64,000 nucleotides of DNA. Source: CAVRXQ01 sp963725215 (lineage in GTDB: Bacteria; Actinomycetota; Acidimicrobiia; Acidimicrobiales; Bog-793). Under the pieces are notes generated by a model. It searched no databases. It saw only the letters and a list, made by a program, of their open reading frames with translations, and was not told the origin of the DNA. The stretch lies in the NCBI GenBank assembly GCA_963725215.1, contig CAVRXQ010000001.1, positions 372,001 to 436,000 of the forward strand. Direction: 5' to 3'. Below, one piece after another: positions 9,098-16,531 of the stretch. The translations under genes were made by a program, and so were the position numbers. Within the stretch, counting starts at the first letter, position 1, and each line of letters starts with the position of its first letter.

Positions 9098-10105
9098 ATG
9101 CGCACCGAGATCTTCGAGCAGCCGGAGGTGCTCGAGCGCATCTCGCAACGGGTGAAGGTGGAACTCGAGCGCATCGAGGCGGTTCTCCCCGACCCGCTCC
9201 TCGGCACGGCGTTCCTCGCCCGCGGCTCTTCTGACAACGCGGCCCTGCTTGGCCGCTACGTCGTCGAGATGTCCAGCGGACGCCCCGTCTCGCTCGTCGC
9301 CCCGAGCATTCACACCCGCTACTGCGCGGAGGTCGACTACTCCGGGTTCCTCGTCGTCGCGATGAGCCAGTCCGGCGTGACGCCCGAGATCGTCCTCACC
9401 GCCGAACGTCTGCGCGAAGCGGGCGGCGTCGTCGTGAGCATCGTCAACGATCCCGACAGCCCGCTTGCCAGGGCCGCCGACGTCTCGGTCTCGACGGACG
9501 CCGGACCGGAACTTGCCGTACCGGCCACGAAGACGGTGAGCGCACAAATGGCGATGACGCTCCTCGTCGCGTCGGCGCTCGGTCCGGACCGCGTCGGTCT
9601 CGGTGGATTCGCGAACCTTCCCGCCGCGGTCGCGGGGTTGCTGCGCGACGAAGATCCGGTCTCCGAACTCGCCCGGCGTTGGAGCGACTGCGACCGGATG
9701 GTCGTCGCGGCGAGAGGTTTCTGCTTCGCCGCGGCGCTCGAGACCGCACTTAAGTGCAAGGAAGCGGCGCTCGTCTTCGCAGAAGGATTCTCCTCGGCCG
9801 ACTTCCTCCACGGTCCGATCGCCTCGGTGCGAGAAGGCATCCCGGTGCTCGTCATCGACGGGGGTGGGCCGACGAGCCCCGACACCCAAGATCTCGCGAT
9901 ACGCGCCGAGACGATGGGCGCTTCGGTCGCGCTCATGTCGACGTCGGAAGCGGCCGCGCTGCGGCTGCCGGTTTCTCTACCGGAGCTCTTCCAGCCGATC
10001 GCGGCGACCGTCCGCGGTCAGCAGCTGGCATTTTTCCTCGCAAGGGCGCGAGGGCTCGATCCCGACCACCCGTCCGGGTTGTCGAAGGTCACCCTCACCA
10101 GCTGA
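9098..10105 (+). CDS. SIS-domain sugar isomerase/deglycase, GlmS/FrlB-like
   Basis: Double-SIS protein related to the isomerase half of glucosamine-6-phosphate synthase, AgaS and FrlB. It begins MRTEIFEQPEVLERIS, typical of GlmS-like SIS proteins lacking the glutaminase domain. SIS1 carries ARGSSDNAA and MSQSGVTPE (phosphosugar contacts), then VPATKTVSAQ; SIS2 carries VAARGFCFAAALETALKCKEAA and FLHGPIASV. ATG at 9098 is preferred; a TTG at 9083 would overlap the kinase by 11 bases. Proteins of this class deaminate, isomerise or deglycate amino-sugar phosphates, so it probably uses the product of the kinase immediately upstream. FrlB-type function is inference from neighbourhood. Confidence 0.85.
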   Translation: MRTEIFEQPEVLERISQRVKVELERIEAVLPDPLLGTAFLARGSSDNAALLGRYVVEMSSGRPVSLVAPSIHTRYCAEVDYSGFLVVAMSQSGVTPEIVLTAERLREAGGVVVSIVNDPDSPLARAADVSVSTDAGPELAVPATKTVSAQMAMTLLVASALGPDRVGLGGFANLPAAVAGLLRDEDPVSELARRWSDCDRMVVAARGFCFAAALETALKCKEAALVFAEGFSSADFLHGPIASVREGIPVLVIDGGGPTSPDTQDLAIRAETMGASVALMSTSEAAALRLPVSLPELFQPIAATVRGQQLAFFLARARGLDPDHPSGLSKVTLTS

Positions 10106-10110
10106 ACGAC

Positions 10111-11055
10111 GTGGTCGGGTACGTCTTTCGGCGGCTCGCCCAGGCGGTCATCGTCCTTCTCGGCGTCACGATCCTCGCCTTCATCCTCCAGCACCTCATC
10201 CCGGGCAACCTCGCCCGAGCGATCCTCGGACCAAGGGCGACGCCGGTCCAGATCGCGCACTTCGATCACCAGTTCGGGCTCAACCATTCACTCCCGATCC
10301 AGTACCTCGCGTTCTTGAACCAGCTCGTCCACGGCAACCTCGGCTACTCATACAAGTTGAACCAAAGCGTCGACGCGCTCGTCGGCAGCGAGCTGCCGAA
10401 GGATCTCGTGCTCGTCGGGAGCGCGCTCGTTCTCTCGCTTCTCATCGCGATCCCGTTGGGCGTCGCGCAGGCCGCCAAGCGCAACAGCATTTTCGACTAC
10501 TCGGGGACAGGCCTCGCCTTCCTCGTTTACTCGATGCCGTCGTACTGGCTCGGACTGCTACTTGTCGCGGGACTGGCGATCGGCGTCCATCTATTCCCCG
10601 CCGACGTCCCTCAGGCGAGCATCGGCGGGATCATTGCCGATCCACGCGCCCTCGTATTGCCGGTGGCGACGCTGACCCTCGTCTACGTCGCGATGTTCAG
10701 CCGGTACATGCGCGGATCGGTGATCGATACGCTCGCCGAGGATTACATCCGCACCGCGGTCGCGAAGGGCGCGCCGCGCCGTCGAGTGCTCGTGCGCCAC
10801 GCGCTGCGCAATTCTCTGATCCCCGTCGCAACTTTGGTGGGGCTTTCGGTACCGGCGTTGCTCACCGACGGGATCATCGTCGAGTACGTCTTCAACTTCC
10901 CTGGCATCGGCCTCACCTACTTCAACGCCGCGGTGACCTCTGATTACCCGGTCGAACTCGGGATCACCGTGTTGGTTGGCGTGGCGACTGTGCTCGGCAA
11001 CCTCCTCGCCGACCTCGCCTACGCGGTGCTCGACCCGAGGGTCCGATACCGATGA
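10111..11055 (+). CDS. Peptide-type ABC permease, DppB-like
   Basis: Inner-membrane permease of the Dpp/Opp (binding_protein_dependent) class, 314 aa. The N-terminus VVGYVFRRLAQAV is typical of DppB, as are the first membrane helix and the GNLGYSY region of the large periplasmic loop; the cytoplasmic EAA loop reads EDYIRTAVAKGAPRRRV and the C-terminus ends AYAVLDPRVRY. GTG start at 10111, five bases after the SIS stop, indicating one operon. It overlaps DppC by 4 bases. Its matching binding protein is probably the one encoded convergently at 14653-16518. No ATPase gene lies nearby. Confidence 0.9.
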   Translation: MVGYVFRRLAQAVIVLLGVTILAFILQHLIPGNLARAILGPRATPVQIAHFDHQFGLNHSLPIQYLAFLNQLVHGNLGYSYKLNQSVDALVGSELPKDLVLVGSALVLSLLIAIPLGVAQAAKRNSIFDYSGTGLAFLVYSMPSYWLGLLLVAGLAIGVHLFPADVPQASIGGIIADPRALVLPVATLTLVYVAMFSRYMRGSVIDTLAEDYIRTAVAKGAPRRRVLVRHALRNSLIPVATLVGLSVPALLTDGIIVEYVFNFPGIGLTYFNAAVTSDYPVELGITVLVGVATVLGNLLADLAYAVLDPRVRYR

Positions 11056-11990
11056 GTTGGGTGATCGAATCCCAGACGCTCGGGCTCGGCACACCGGGGC
11101 CATCGGGTGAAATCGCCGACGCGAAGGACCAACAGGCCGTCTTTCCCCAGTCGGGTCGGGCGATGCTGCGAACTTTCGCCGAGAACCGCGCCGCGCTCGG
11201 CGCGCTCGTCGTCGTGGTCTTGATGGTCCTCGCCTGCTTCCTCGGACCCGTCTTCTACGTGACCGATCAGGTGCACACAAACCTGGCGATCGTGAACCAC
11301 CCACCGAGCGCGGCTCACCTTTTGGGCACGGACCAGAACGGCTATGACATCTTGGGCCGACTGATGGTCGGCGGTCAGTCCTCGATCGAGATCGGACTCG
11401 CCGTCGCGCTGATCTCGACCGCGTTCGGGGCGCTGTGGGGCGCGTTCGCCGGATTCGTCGGCGGAGCTGCCGACGCGGTGATGATGCGCGTCGTCGACAC
11501 CGTGCTCGCAGTGCCGTGGCTCTTCTTGTTCATCTTCTTGGCGACGGTATTCCGCCCGACGGTGCTGTTGTTGATCGTCGTCTTGTCCGTGCTGTCATGG
11601 CTCGGGCCGGCACGGCTGATCCGTGGAGAGACACTCAGTCTCCGAACACGCGAGTACGTGCTCGCGGCGCGGGGCATGGGAGGAAAACCACCGAGGATCC
11701 TTGTCCGCCACATCCTTCCGAACGCAATCGGGACAATCGTCGTCAACGCGACCTTCCAGATCGTCGATGCGATCCTCGCCCTCGCGACGTTGAGCTTCCT
11801 CGGTTTCGGGCTTCCTCCCCCGGCGGCCACCTGGGGCGGCATGTTGTCCCAAGGGGTGAACTACCTCTTCGACGGGTACTGGTGGGAGGTGTACCCGGCT
11901 GGCATCTGCATCGTCCTCACCGTCGCGGCGGTGAACTACATCGGCGACGCGCTGAGAGACGCGCTCGACGTCCGCCTGCAGCGAAGATGA
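11052..11990 (+). CDS. Peptide-type ABC permease, DppC-like
   Basis: Second permease subunit of the Dpp/Opp-type importer, 312 aa. It shows the DppC N-terminal cytoplasmic extension, a first helix (LGALVVVVLMVLACFLG), the HLLGTDQNGYDILGRLM motif characteristic of DppC, the EAA loop (REYVLAARGMGGKPP) and a last helix ending DALRDALDVRLQ. Its ATG overlaps the DppB stop (ATGA). The gene order kinase-SIS-dppBC-gntR implies that a peptide-like or opine-like substrate is imported; the two ATPases must be supplied elsewhere. Confidence 0.9.
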   Translation: MSWVIESQTLGLGTPGPSGEIADAKDQQAVFPQSGRAMLRTFAENRAALGALVVVVLMVLACFLGPVFYVTDQVHTNLAIVNHPPSAAHLLGTDQNGYDILGRLMVGGQSSIEIGLAVALISTAFGALWGAFAGFVGGAADAVMMRVVDTVLAVPWLFLFIFLATVFRPTVLLLIVVLSVLSWLGPARLIRGETLSLRTREYVLAARGMGGKPPRILVRHILPNAIGTIVVNATFQIVDAILALATLSFLGFGLPPPAATWGGMLSQGVNYLFDGYWWEVYPAGICIVLTVAAVNYIGDALRDALDVRLQRR

Positions 11991-12086
11991 GGGAAGCCGC
12001 TCCGGTGCGACGCGCCGCCGGATACCCTCGCGTCCTCGTGACACGATGCCGTGACAAGCGCGACCAGACGGTTCGGAGGTGCTCCC

Positions 12087-12983
12087 GTGCGCACTGAACC
12101 TCGCCGCCATAGTCCGAGGACGGCTTCGGCCGCTCTGGCCCCAGTGCGCTCGCGCTCAGCGGACGCGTTCCGCTATGAGCTCGTGATCGACCTCGTCTCG
12201 CGGCTCATCGAAGAGGGCGGGCTCCAACAAGGCGACAAGATCCCGACGAACAATGAACTCGCGGAAATGGCCGGTGTGAGCTTGATCTCGGTCCGGCGCG
12301 CTCTCGACGAGATGGAGCGTGAAGGCCGCGTGCGAAGGCACCAAGGTCTCGGCACCTTCGTCGCCGCGGCCCCCATCGTCACCGACTCGCTACGCGTGGG
12401 TGACCTCCACGCGACGCTCATCGGCGAACAGTCGCAGATGGAGATCACGACAGACCTCTTGAGCGTCGATCAAGCGCTCCCGAGCGAGACGATCGCCGCG
12501 CTGTTGCGGATCACGAAAGACACGGCCGTTTGGCACGTCCGGCGGCTGCGGCGCATCGGGGATCGGTCCTCGGTGCTCGAAGAGGCGGTGGTTCCGGTCG
12601 CGCTCGCCGAGGACCTCGACCTCGACGCGCTCCGCAACGGCGCCTCTCTCTACGGCCTGTTGGCGACGGCTCACGGCCTCGTCGACGCGAGCGAGGAACA
12701 GTTCTTGGGCTTTGGGGCGGCGAGCACGGAGGTCTGTCACGCCCTCGATCTCCCCCCGCACGCCCCCGTCGCCCACCTTCACGGGGTGAGTTTCACGACT
12801 GCGGGGGTCCCTTTCGACTGTTTCCACCACGTCTATCCGGCGACGGACTTCGTCTTTTCGATGTCGAGCACGACGACGAGGAGCATCCTCTCGCCCGACG
12901 GCGCGGCCGACTGGAGCGTCCATCCGTTGGTTCCGGTCACCACGCAGGGTCGACGTCAAGCCTCGTCGCCAACAACGCACTGA
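12087..12983 (+). CDS. GntR/HutC-family regulator with UTRA domain
   Basis: Transcription regulator, about 298 aa: N-terminal GntR winged helix (YELVIDLVSRLIEEGGL, then IPTNNELAEMAGVSLISVRRALDEMEREG, GLGTFVA) and a C-terminal UTRA effector domain (AVWHVRRLRRI, SSVLEEAVVPVALAEDLD, HHVYPATDFVF). GGAGG at 12075-12079 sits 7 bases before the GTG at 12087; a GTG at 12051 is also open. It ends the + strand nutrient operon and probably represses it in response to a phosphorylated sugar or conjugate, the usual UTRA ligand class. The shared AGTATnnTCTGTAT sites at 5492 and 18093 are candidate operators (inference). Confidence 0.88.
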   Translation: MRTEPRRHSPRTASAALAPVRSRSADAFRYELVIDLVSRLIEEGGLQQGDKIPTNNELAEMAGVSLISVRRALDEMEREGRVRRHQGLGTFVAAAPIVTDSLRVGDLHATLIGEQSQMEITTDLLSVDQALPSETIAALLRITKDTAVWHVRRLRRIGDRSSVLEEAVVPVALAEDLDLDALRNGASLYGLLATAHGLVDASEEQFLGFGAASTEVCHALDLPPHAPVAHLHGVSFTTAGVPFDCFHHVYPATDFVFSMSSTTTRSILSPDGAADWSVHPLVPVTTQGRRQASSPTTH

Positions 12984-12996
12984 AGTAATCGAGTTC

Positions 12997-13018
12997 AGGC
13001 AACTATCCCTTGACTGCC
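12997..13018. repeat. 22-bp inverted repeat, left copy
   Basis: AGGCAACTATCCCTTGACTGCC. Its reverse complement recurs at 14532-14553 with one mismatch (21 of 22). The copies lie just outside the ends of the two convergent operons (gntR stop at 12983, binding-protein stop at 14653) and bracket a 1.5-kb segment carrying the collagen-like gene and the small monooxygenase gene. No transposase is present between them. Confidence 0.6.
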
Positions 13019-13031
13019 GAAATTTCGGCAG
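13014..13031. terminator. Perfect 18-bp palindrome after gntR
   Basis: CTGCCGAAATTTCGGCAG, fully self-complementary and overlapping the right edge of the 22-bp repeat. It follows the gntR stop by 30 bases and could act as a short terminator hairpin (6-bp stem, AAATTT loop) or as a dimeric operator. No T-tract follows. Confidence 0.35.
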
Positions 13032-13224
13032 TGGTTACCCACTTACCCGAGTTCAATTAGACGACGACCACTGTCCCGGCGGTCGAGATGCTTTTGTCCT
13101 TCCTCCTTGGACGGCTGAAGCAATCGGCGTGGAACTGCAACCAATGCAGGTGATACACCGCAGGAGGTTGCATGGAGCAACCCCCCAAGACATTGGGTGC
13201 GAATCGGGAGGAATCGAGGCGGAT

Positions 13225-13689
13225 ATGAAGCGAATCCTGTTCGTATTGGCGCTGGTCGTCACACTTCTCGCCGCAGGTGCGGTCACCGCCGCGGCGACGA
13301 CAAAAAACGGCACGCATCACACAACGGCGCACAAGACGATCTACTTGCGCGGTCCACGAGGGCCACGTGGTCCGCGAGGCCCGAGGGGCCATCAAGGGCT
13401 GCAGGGACCGGCGGGACAGAACGCTCTTGCTAATGCGACCGTCGTTTCAACGACCATGGCCGTGGCCTCCTCCGGAACGGCCACAACCACATTGACGGCA
13501 ACTTGTCCGTCCGGCGAAAGAGCAGTCGGCGGTGGGGTGACAAGTAGCGATACAGCATCCAGCTTGAACTACGTCGATTTCACATACCCGGACTCAATTT
13601 CGAGCTCTGTTGCTCAAGCCTGGTCCAGCGTCGTCTTCAACAACACCACCTCTTCTGTGAGCTTCACGGCGTACGCGATCTGCGCTTAG
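13225..13689 (+). CDS. Secreted collagen-like small protein
   Basis: A 154-aa exported protein with no recognised family. It has a signal peptide (MKRILFVLALVVTLLAAGAVTAAA, cleavage near residue 24), a His/Thr-rich linker, then a Gly-X-Y collagen-like stretch at about residues 43-66 (GPR four times, then GHQ GLQ GPA GQN), and a Ser/Thr-rich C-terminal domain containing CPSGERAVGGGV and a final Cys pair candidate (Cys near residue 94 and the penultimate residue). GGAGG at 13208-13212 lies upstream of the ATG. Short collagen-like tracts usually mediate trimerisation of surface proteins. It lies inside the repeat-bounded 1.5-kb segment, consistent with recent acquisition. Function unknown. Confidence 0.65.
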   Translation: MKRILFVLALVVTLLAAGAVTAAATTKNGTHHTTAHKTIYLRGPRGPRGPRGPRGHQGLQGPAGQNALANATVVSTTMAVASSGTATTTLTATCPSGERAVGGGVTSSDTASSLNYVDFTYPDSISSSVAQAWSSVVFNNTTSSVSFTAYAICA

Positions 13690-13705
13690 GCGAAGTGAGT
13701 TCCCC

Positions 13706-13745
13706 GCTGCCCGGGTCCGCGCCAAATCACGCGGACCCGGGCAGC
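13706..13745 (+). terminator. Long hairpin after collagen-like gene
   Basis: Perfect 16-bp stem (GCTGCCCGGGTCCGCG / its complement) around the 8-base loop CCAAATCA, starting 17 bases after the stop of the collagen-like gene. Very stable, but with no T-run, so it is terminator-like rather than a classical intrinsic terminator. The remaining 13746-13989 shows no gene. Confidence 0.6.
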
Positions 13746-13989
13746 GAAGCCAAACGCTCTTCTGTTGTTAGCTACAAGTGAAGGTCTCCACAAGTGACGT
13801 CGGGTTGCCGCGGTCGTTCAGTGTCCCGTGCCAGTCGATGTGGATTGCCAAGGTCGACGAGGAATCGGCGGTGTTCACACCGTGCAAGTCAACGTTCTCG
13901 CCGGTCTCAAATGGCGGCGCGATCGCATGGCACACCGGAAGAGACTTCTAAAGTTCACGGGGCCTCTGGGTCCGCCTCATAGAGGTTGG

Positions 13990-14289
13990 TCAGAAATCGC
14001 CCGCAGACTCGAATGCTTCGTAGAACTCGACGACCGGGGGTCCCGATGCGCCGGCGTCGGCCATGAACTGGGCGATCGAAGGATCGGCAAAGAACTGTTC
14101 AAACGCCTCGCGCGACCGCCACTCGTCGATGACCACTATCTCGCCCTCCCCGGCGGCGAACTTGTGGTGGAGCGCACCCGCCGCCTGGGCTCGCTGAGAG
14201 GTTTGCTTGAGGAAATCGCTCTGAGCCGCGAACGTCGCGCGGGCTTTCGCAACGTCTCCTGGAACCTTGATTATGACGATCACACTCAC
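13990..14289 (-). CDS. ABM-domain (quinol monooxygenase-like) protein
   Basis: A 99-aa protein with the antibiotic-biosynthesis-monooxygenase (ABM, dimeric alpha-beta barrel) layout: an N-terminal strand SVIVIIKVPGDV, a central helix with the AAGALHHKF strand, GEIVVIDEWRSREAFEQFFADP (the usual W...S.EAF..F signature) and a final strand. Such proteins range from quinol monooxygenases to stress proteins without known activity. A TCCTTGCA-type site (AAGGAG on the - strand) precedes the ATG. It stands alone between the collagen-like gene and an empty 363-base stretch (14290-14652) that holds only the right copy of the 22-bp repeat. Confidence 0.75.
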   Translation of the reverse strand: MSVIVIIKVPGDVAKARATFAAQSDFLKQTSQRAQAAGALHHKFAAGEGEIVVIDEWRSREAFEQFFADPSIAQFMADAGASGPPVVEFYEAFESAGDF

Positions 14290-14531
14290 GATGGACTCCT
14301 TGCAGGACGAGTGTCGTCACACTAGGCGTGATGGAAGTGCCCTGCCGGGCCGAGGAAATCGAGTTCCCTTGTCACGCTGCTAACGAAGTTTTGGAAGCGA
14401 ACCTCGCCGATATATCTGTCCTATTACCTGTGGGACTCGGAAGCGCCAAGAATTGAAGCGTGACCGTCACGAACCGCCAACGTTGACGCACCCCGTTCCT
14501 CGCGAACGCCATACTCGTTTAGCTGGCCTTT

Positions 14532-14553
14532 GGCAGTAAAGGGATAGTTGCCT
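14532..14553. repeat. 22-bp inverted repeat, right copy
   Basis: GGCAGTAAAGGGATAGTTGCCT, the inverted counterpart of 12997-13018 with a single mismatch. It lies about 100 bases beyond the 3' end of the peptide-binding protein gene. I see nothing else in 14290-14652. Confidence 0.6.
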
Positions 14554-14652
14554 CAGTTCAATCACTGCGATCGTCTCGCGAATCCCCGATTAACAAGTGG
14601 GGACGGTCATCCATCGTCGATGCCATGGCGCACTCGGGATGGCGCGACACTC

Positions 14653-16518
14653 CTACTTCGTCAGCGTCCAGTTCTCGGGGTAGATGTTGAGGATCGGGTC
14701 CTGTGGCGCCGCGCCGGCGAGGTGCTTCGAGATCGCGCTGATCTGGTAGTCCGGCTCGACCTGGTAGACGACAGGCAGCTGTTGTTCGAGATAGGTCTGG
14801 TACTTGACGAACGCGGCCTTCGCCGCGGTGCCGCTTTCGACTTCGGTCGCCAAGATGTTGGCGTCGTCGGTCTTGCTGACGTACGAGCCGTAGTTCGACG
14901 CCGCTCCGGTCTGGAAGAGCTCGTCTCCGGTCGGTTGATAGTCGGGCGAGTACACCCATCCGAGTCCGCCCCAGTCCTCGAGCTGCCAGTTGCACGTCGA
15001 CGAGCTCGGAGCACACGGGATCGCGGTCGAGACGACGACATTCGCCGGCGCCTGCTTCAGCTGCAGCGAGATGCCGACAAGGCTCGCCGAGCTCTTCAAT
15101 GCCGCCATCTCGGTCGATAACGGCGCGTATCCGCTCGCGTATTGCAAGTTGAAGCTCAACGAGGCGCCCTTTTTCACTCCCGGCCCGCATTCGTTAGATG
15201 CGGTTCCGGGCTTCGTACAGACGTCGACTCCGTGGGAACCCAGCTTCCATCCGTGAGCGGTGAGAAGGTTCTTCGCGTTCTTTACCGAATACGGGTAGGG
15301 GTTGTGCTGCTCCACGCTCGCGACGTAGGGGTTCGCAGGCTTCAAGGGAACAGGTCCGTAGGTCGGGTAGGCGTAGTTGTCGTACGCGGCCTTGATGTCC
15401 TGGGGCTGGTTGAGGAGCGACTGGAACGCCTGGCGGAAGTAGAGCTGCTTGAAGACCGGACCGACGGTCGGGTTGTTGAAGTTGTACGGGAAGTAGTTGA
15501 TGCCCCACCCGATCCACGGAACGATCGCGTAGCCGGCGCTTTCGACGCGCGAGATTTCCGGGGCGTCGGTCTGTGGGACATAGCCGTAGGTGATCGTGCT
15601 CGAGCTCAGCAAATCGGTGAACTCCGAGGAGTCGCTCGTGAAGGGCTGCTCGACGAACTTCGCGACCGTCGGTTTCGGCGAGCCGGAGTACTTCGCGTTC
15701 GGCACCATCGCCACGTACCCGGTTGTGGTGAAGGTCTTGAGCTTCCATGGCCCATCGACGATTTGCCACAGTGGGTTCGTCGCGTAAGTCGAGAGCTTGC
15801 CTGCCTGTGCGGATAGGTACGTGTAGACCTTTTTCACACCCGTCGACGACTCGTCGTAGTTGCCGGGCTTTCCTCCGGCGCTCGTCACGTCCCACGCCAT
15901 CGGCAACGGCGTGATCTGCGACAGCTCGTTGTAGGTGAACCAGCTCGGGTTGTAGCTCCGCGACAGCGTGAACTGAATCGTGTTCGCGGAGAGCATCTTC
16001 GCTGACTTCACGTTGTCGGGGTAACCCCCCGGCGCGTACGCCGCCCAGACGGATTTCTCCCCCGTGACAAGGTTCTGCCAGAACAACACGTCGCGCGCAT
16101 CGACGCTCTCGCCGTTCGACCACTTCCAGCCCTTCATCTTGATCGTGACGACCGTGTTGTTATCGCTGTATGTGGGCGGGTAGGCGAGGCTGAGCGAATC
16201 GTTGAGGATCGGCTGTCCGTTCTCCCCGAACCAGTAGAGCGGCCGGTACATGAGGAACTGGAACTCCGACTGGTTGGCGGCGGCGAAGTACTGCGCGCCG
16301 TAGAAGGGAAGGATGTAGTTCGGCGTCGTCCCGGGCTGCAGCGCGAATACGGCAGTTCCCGACGGATTCGAAGTCGGGCCGTGCGAGCGTGCCGCGGCGA
16401 CGGGCGCCACGCCAATCGCGATCGGTATGGCAAGCGCCGCGATCACAATTCCGCTCAGTCGACGACGATTGAGGCGGCTCATCCGAGCGTGCACGAGCGG
16501 TCCCCCAAATGCATCCAT
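14653..16518 (-). CDS. Peptide ABC transporter substrate-binding protein (SBP_bac_5)
   Basis: Extracellular solute-binding protein of family 5 (DppA/OppA type), about 621 aa. After a basic N-terminus there is a signal peptide (GIVIAALAIPIAIGVAPVAAARS) with no lipobox Cys, then the SBP-5 hallmarks: LNDSLSLAYP near residue 105, VTIKMKGWKWSNGESVDARDVLFWQNL, TIQFTLSR, and FRQAFQSLLNQPQDIKAAY. AAGGAG lies 6 bases before the ATG at 16518; the longer open frame to 16737 overlaps the upstream peptidase and is not used. It is 13 bases downstream of an M17 aminopeptidase on the same strand and most likely serves the DppBC pair encoded convergently. The ligand is probably a peptide or glycated peptide (inference). 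Confidence 0.9.
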   Translation of the reverse strand: MDAFGGPLVHARMSRLNRRRLSGIVIAALAIPIAIGVAPVAAARSHGPTSNPSGTAVFALQPGTTPNYILPFYGAQYFAAANQSEFQFLMYRPLYWFGENGQPILNDSLSLAYPPTYSDNNTVVTIKMKGWKWSNGESVDARDVLFWQNLVTGEKSVWAAYAPGGYPDNVKSAKMLSANTIQFTLSRSYNPSWFTYNELSQITPLPMAWDVTSAGGKPGNYDESSTGVKKVYTYLSAQAGKLSTYATNPLWQIVDGPWKLKTFTTTGYVAMVPNAKYSGSPKPTVAKFVEQPFTSDSSEFTDLLSSSTITYGYVPQTDAPEISRVESAGYAIVPWIGWGINYFPYNFNNPTVGPVFKQLYFRQAFQSLLNQPQDIKAAYDNYAYPTYGPVPLKPANPYVASVEQHNPYPYSVKNAKNLLTAHGWKLGSHGVDVCTKPGTASNECGPGVKKGASLSFNLQYASGYAPLSTEMAALKSSASLVGISLQLKQAPANVVVSTAIPCAPSSSTCNWQLEDWGGLGWVYSPDYQPTGDELFQTGAASNYGSYVSKTDDANILATEVESGTAAKAAFVKYQTYLEQQLPVVYQVEPDYQISAISKHLAGAAPQDPILNIYPENWTLTK

Positions 16519-16531
16519 GACAACTCCTTGT

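Noticed and set aside
12997..14553. Insertion sequence with transposase
   Set aside because: Inverted repeats are present but neither enclosed gene resembles a transposase, and I saw no target duplication.
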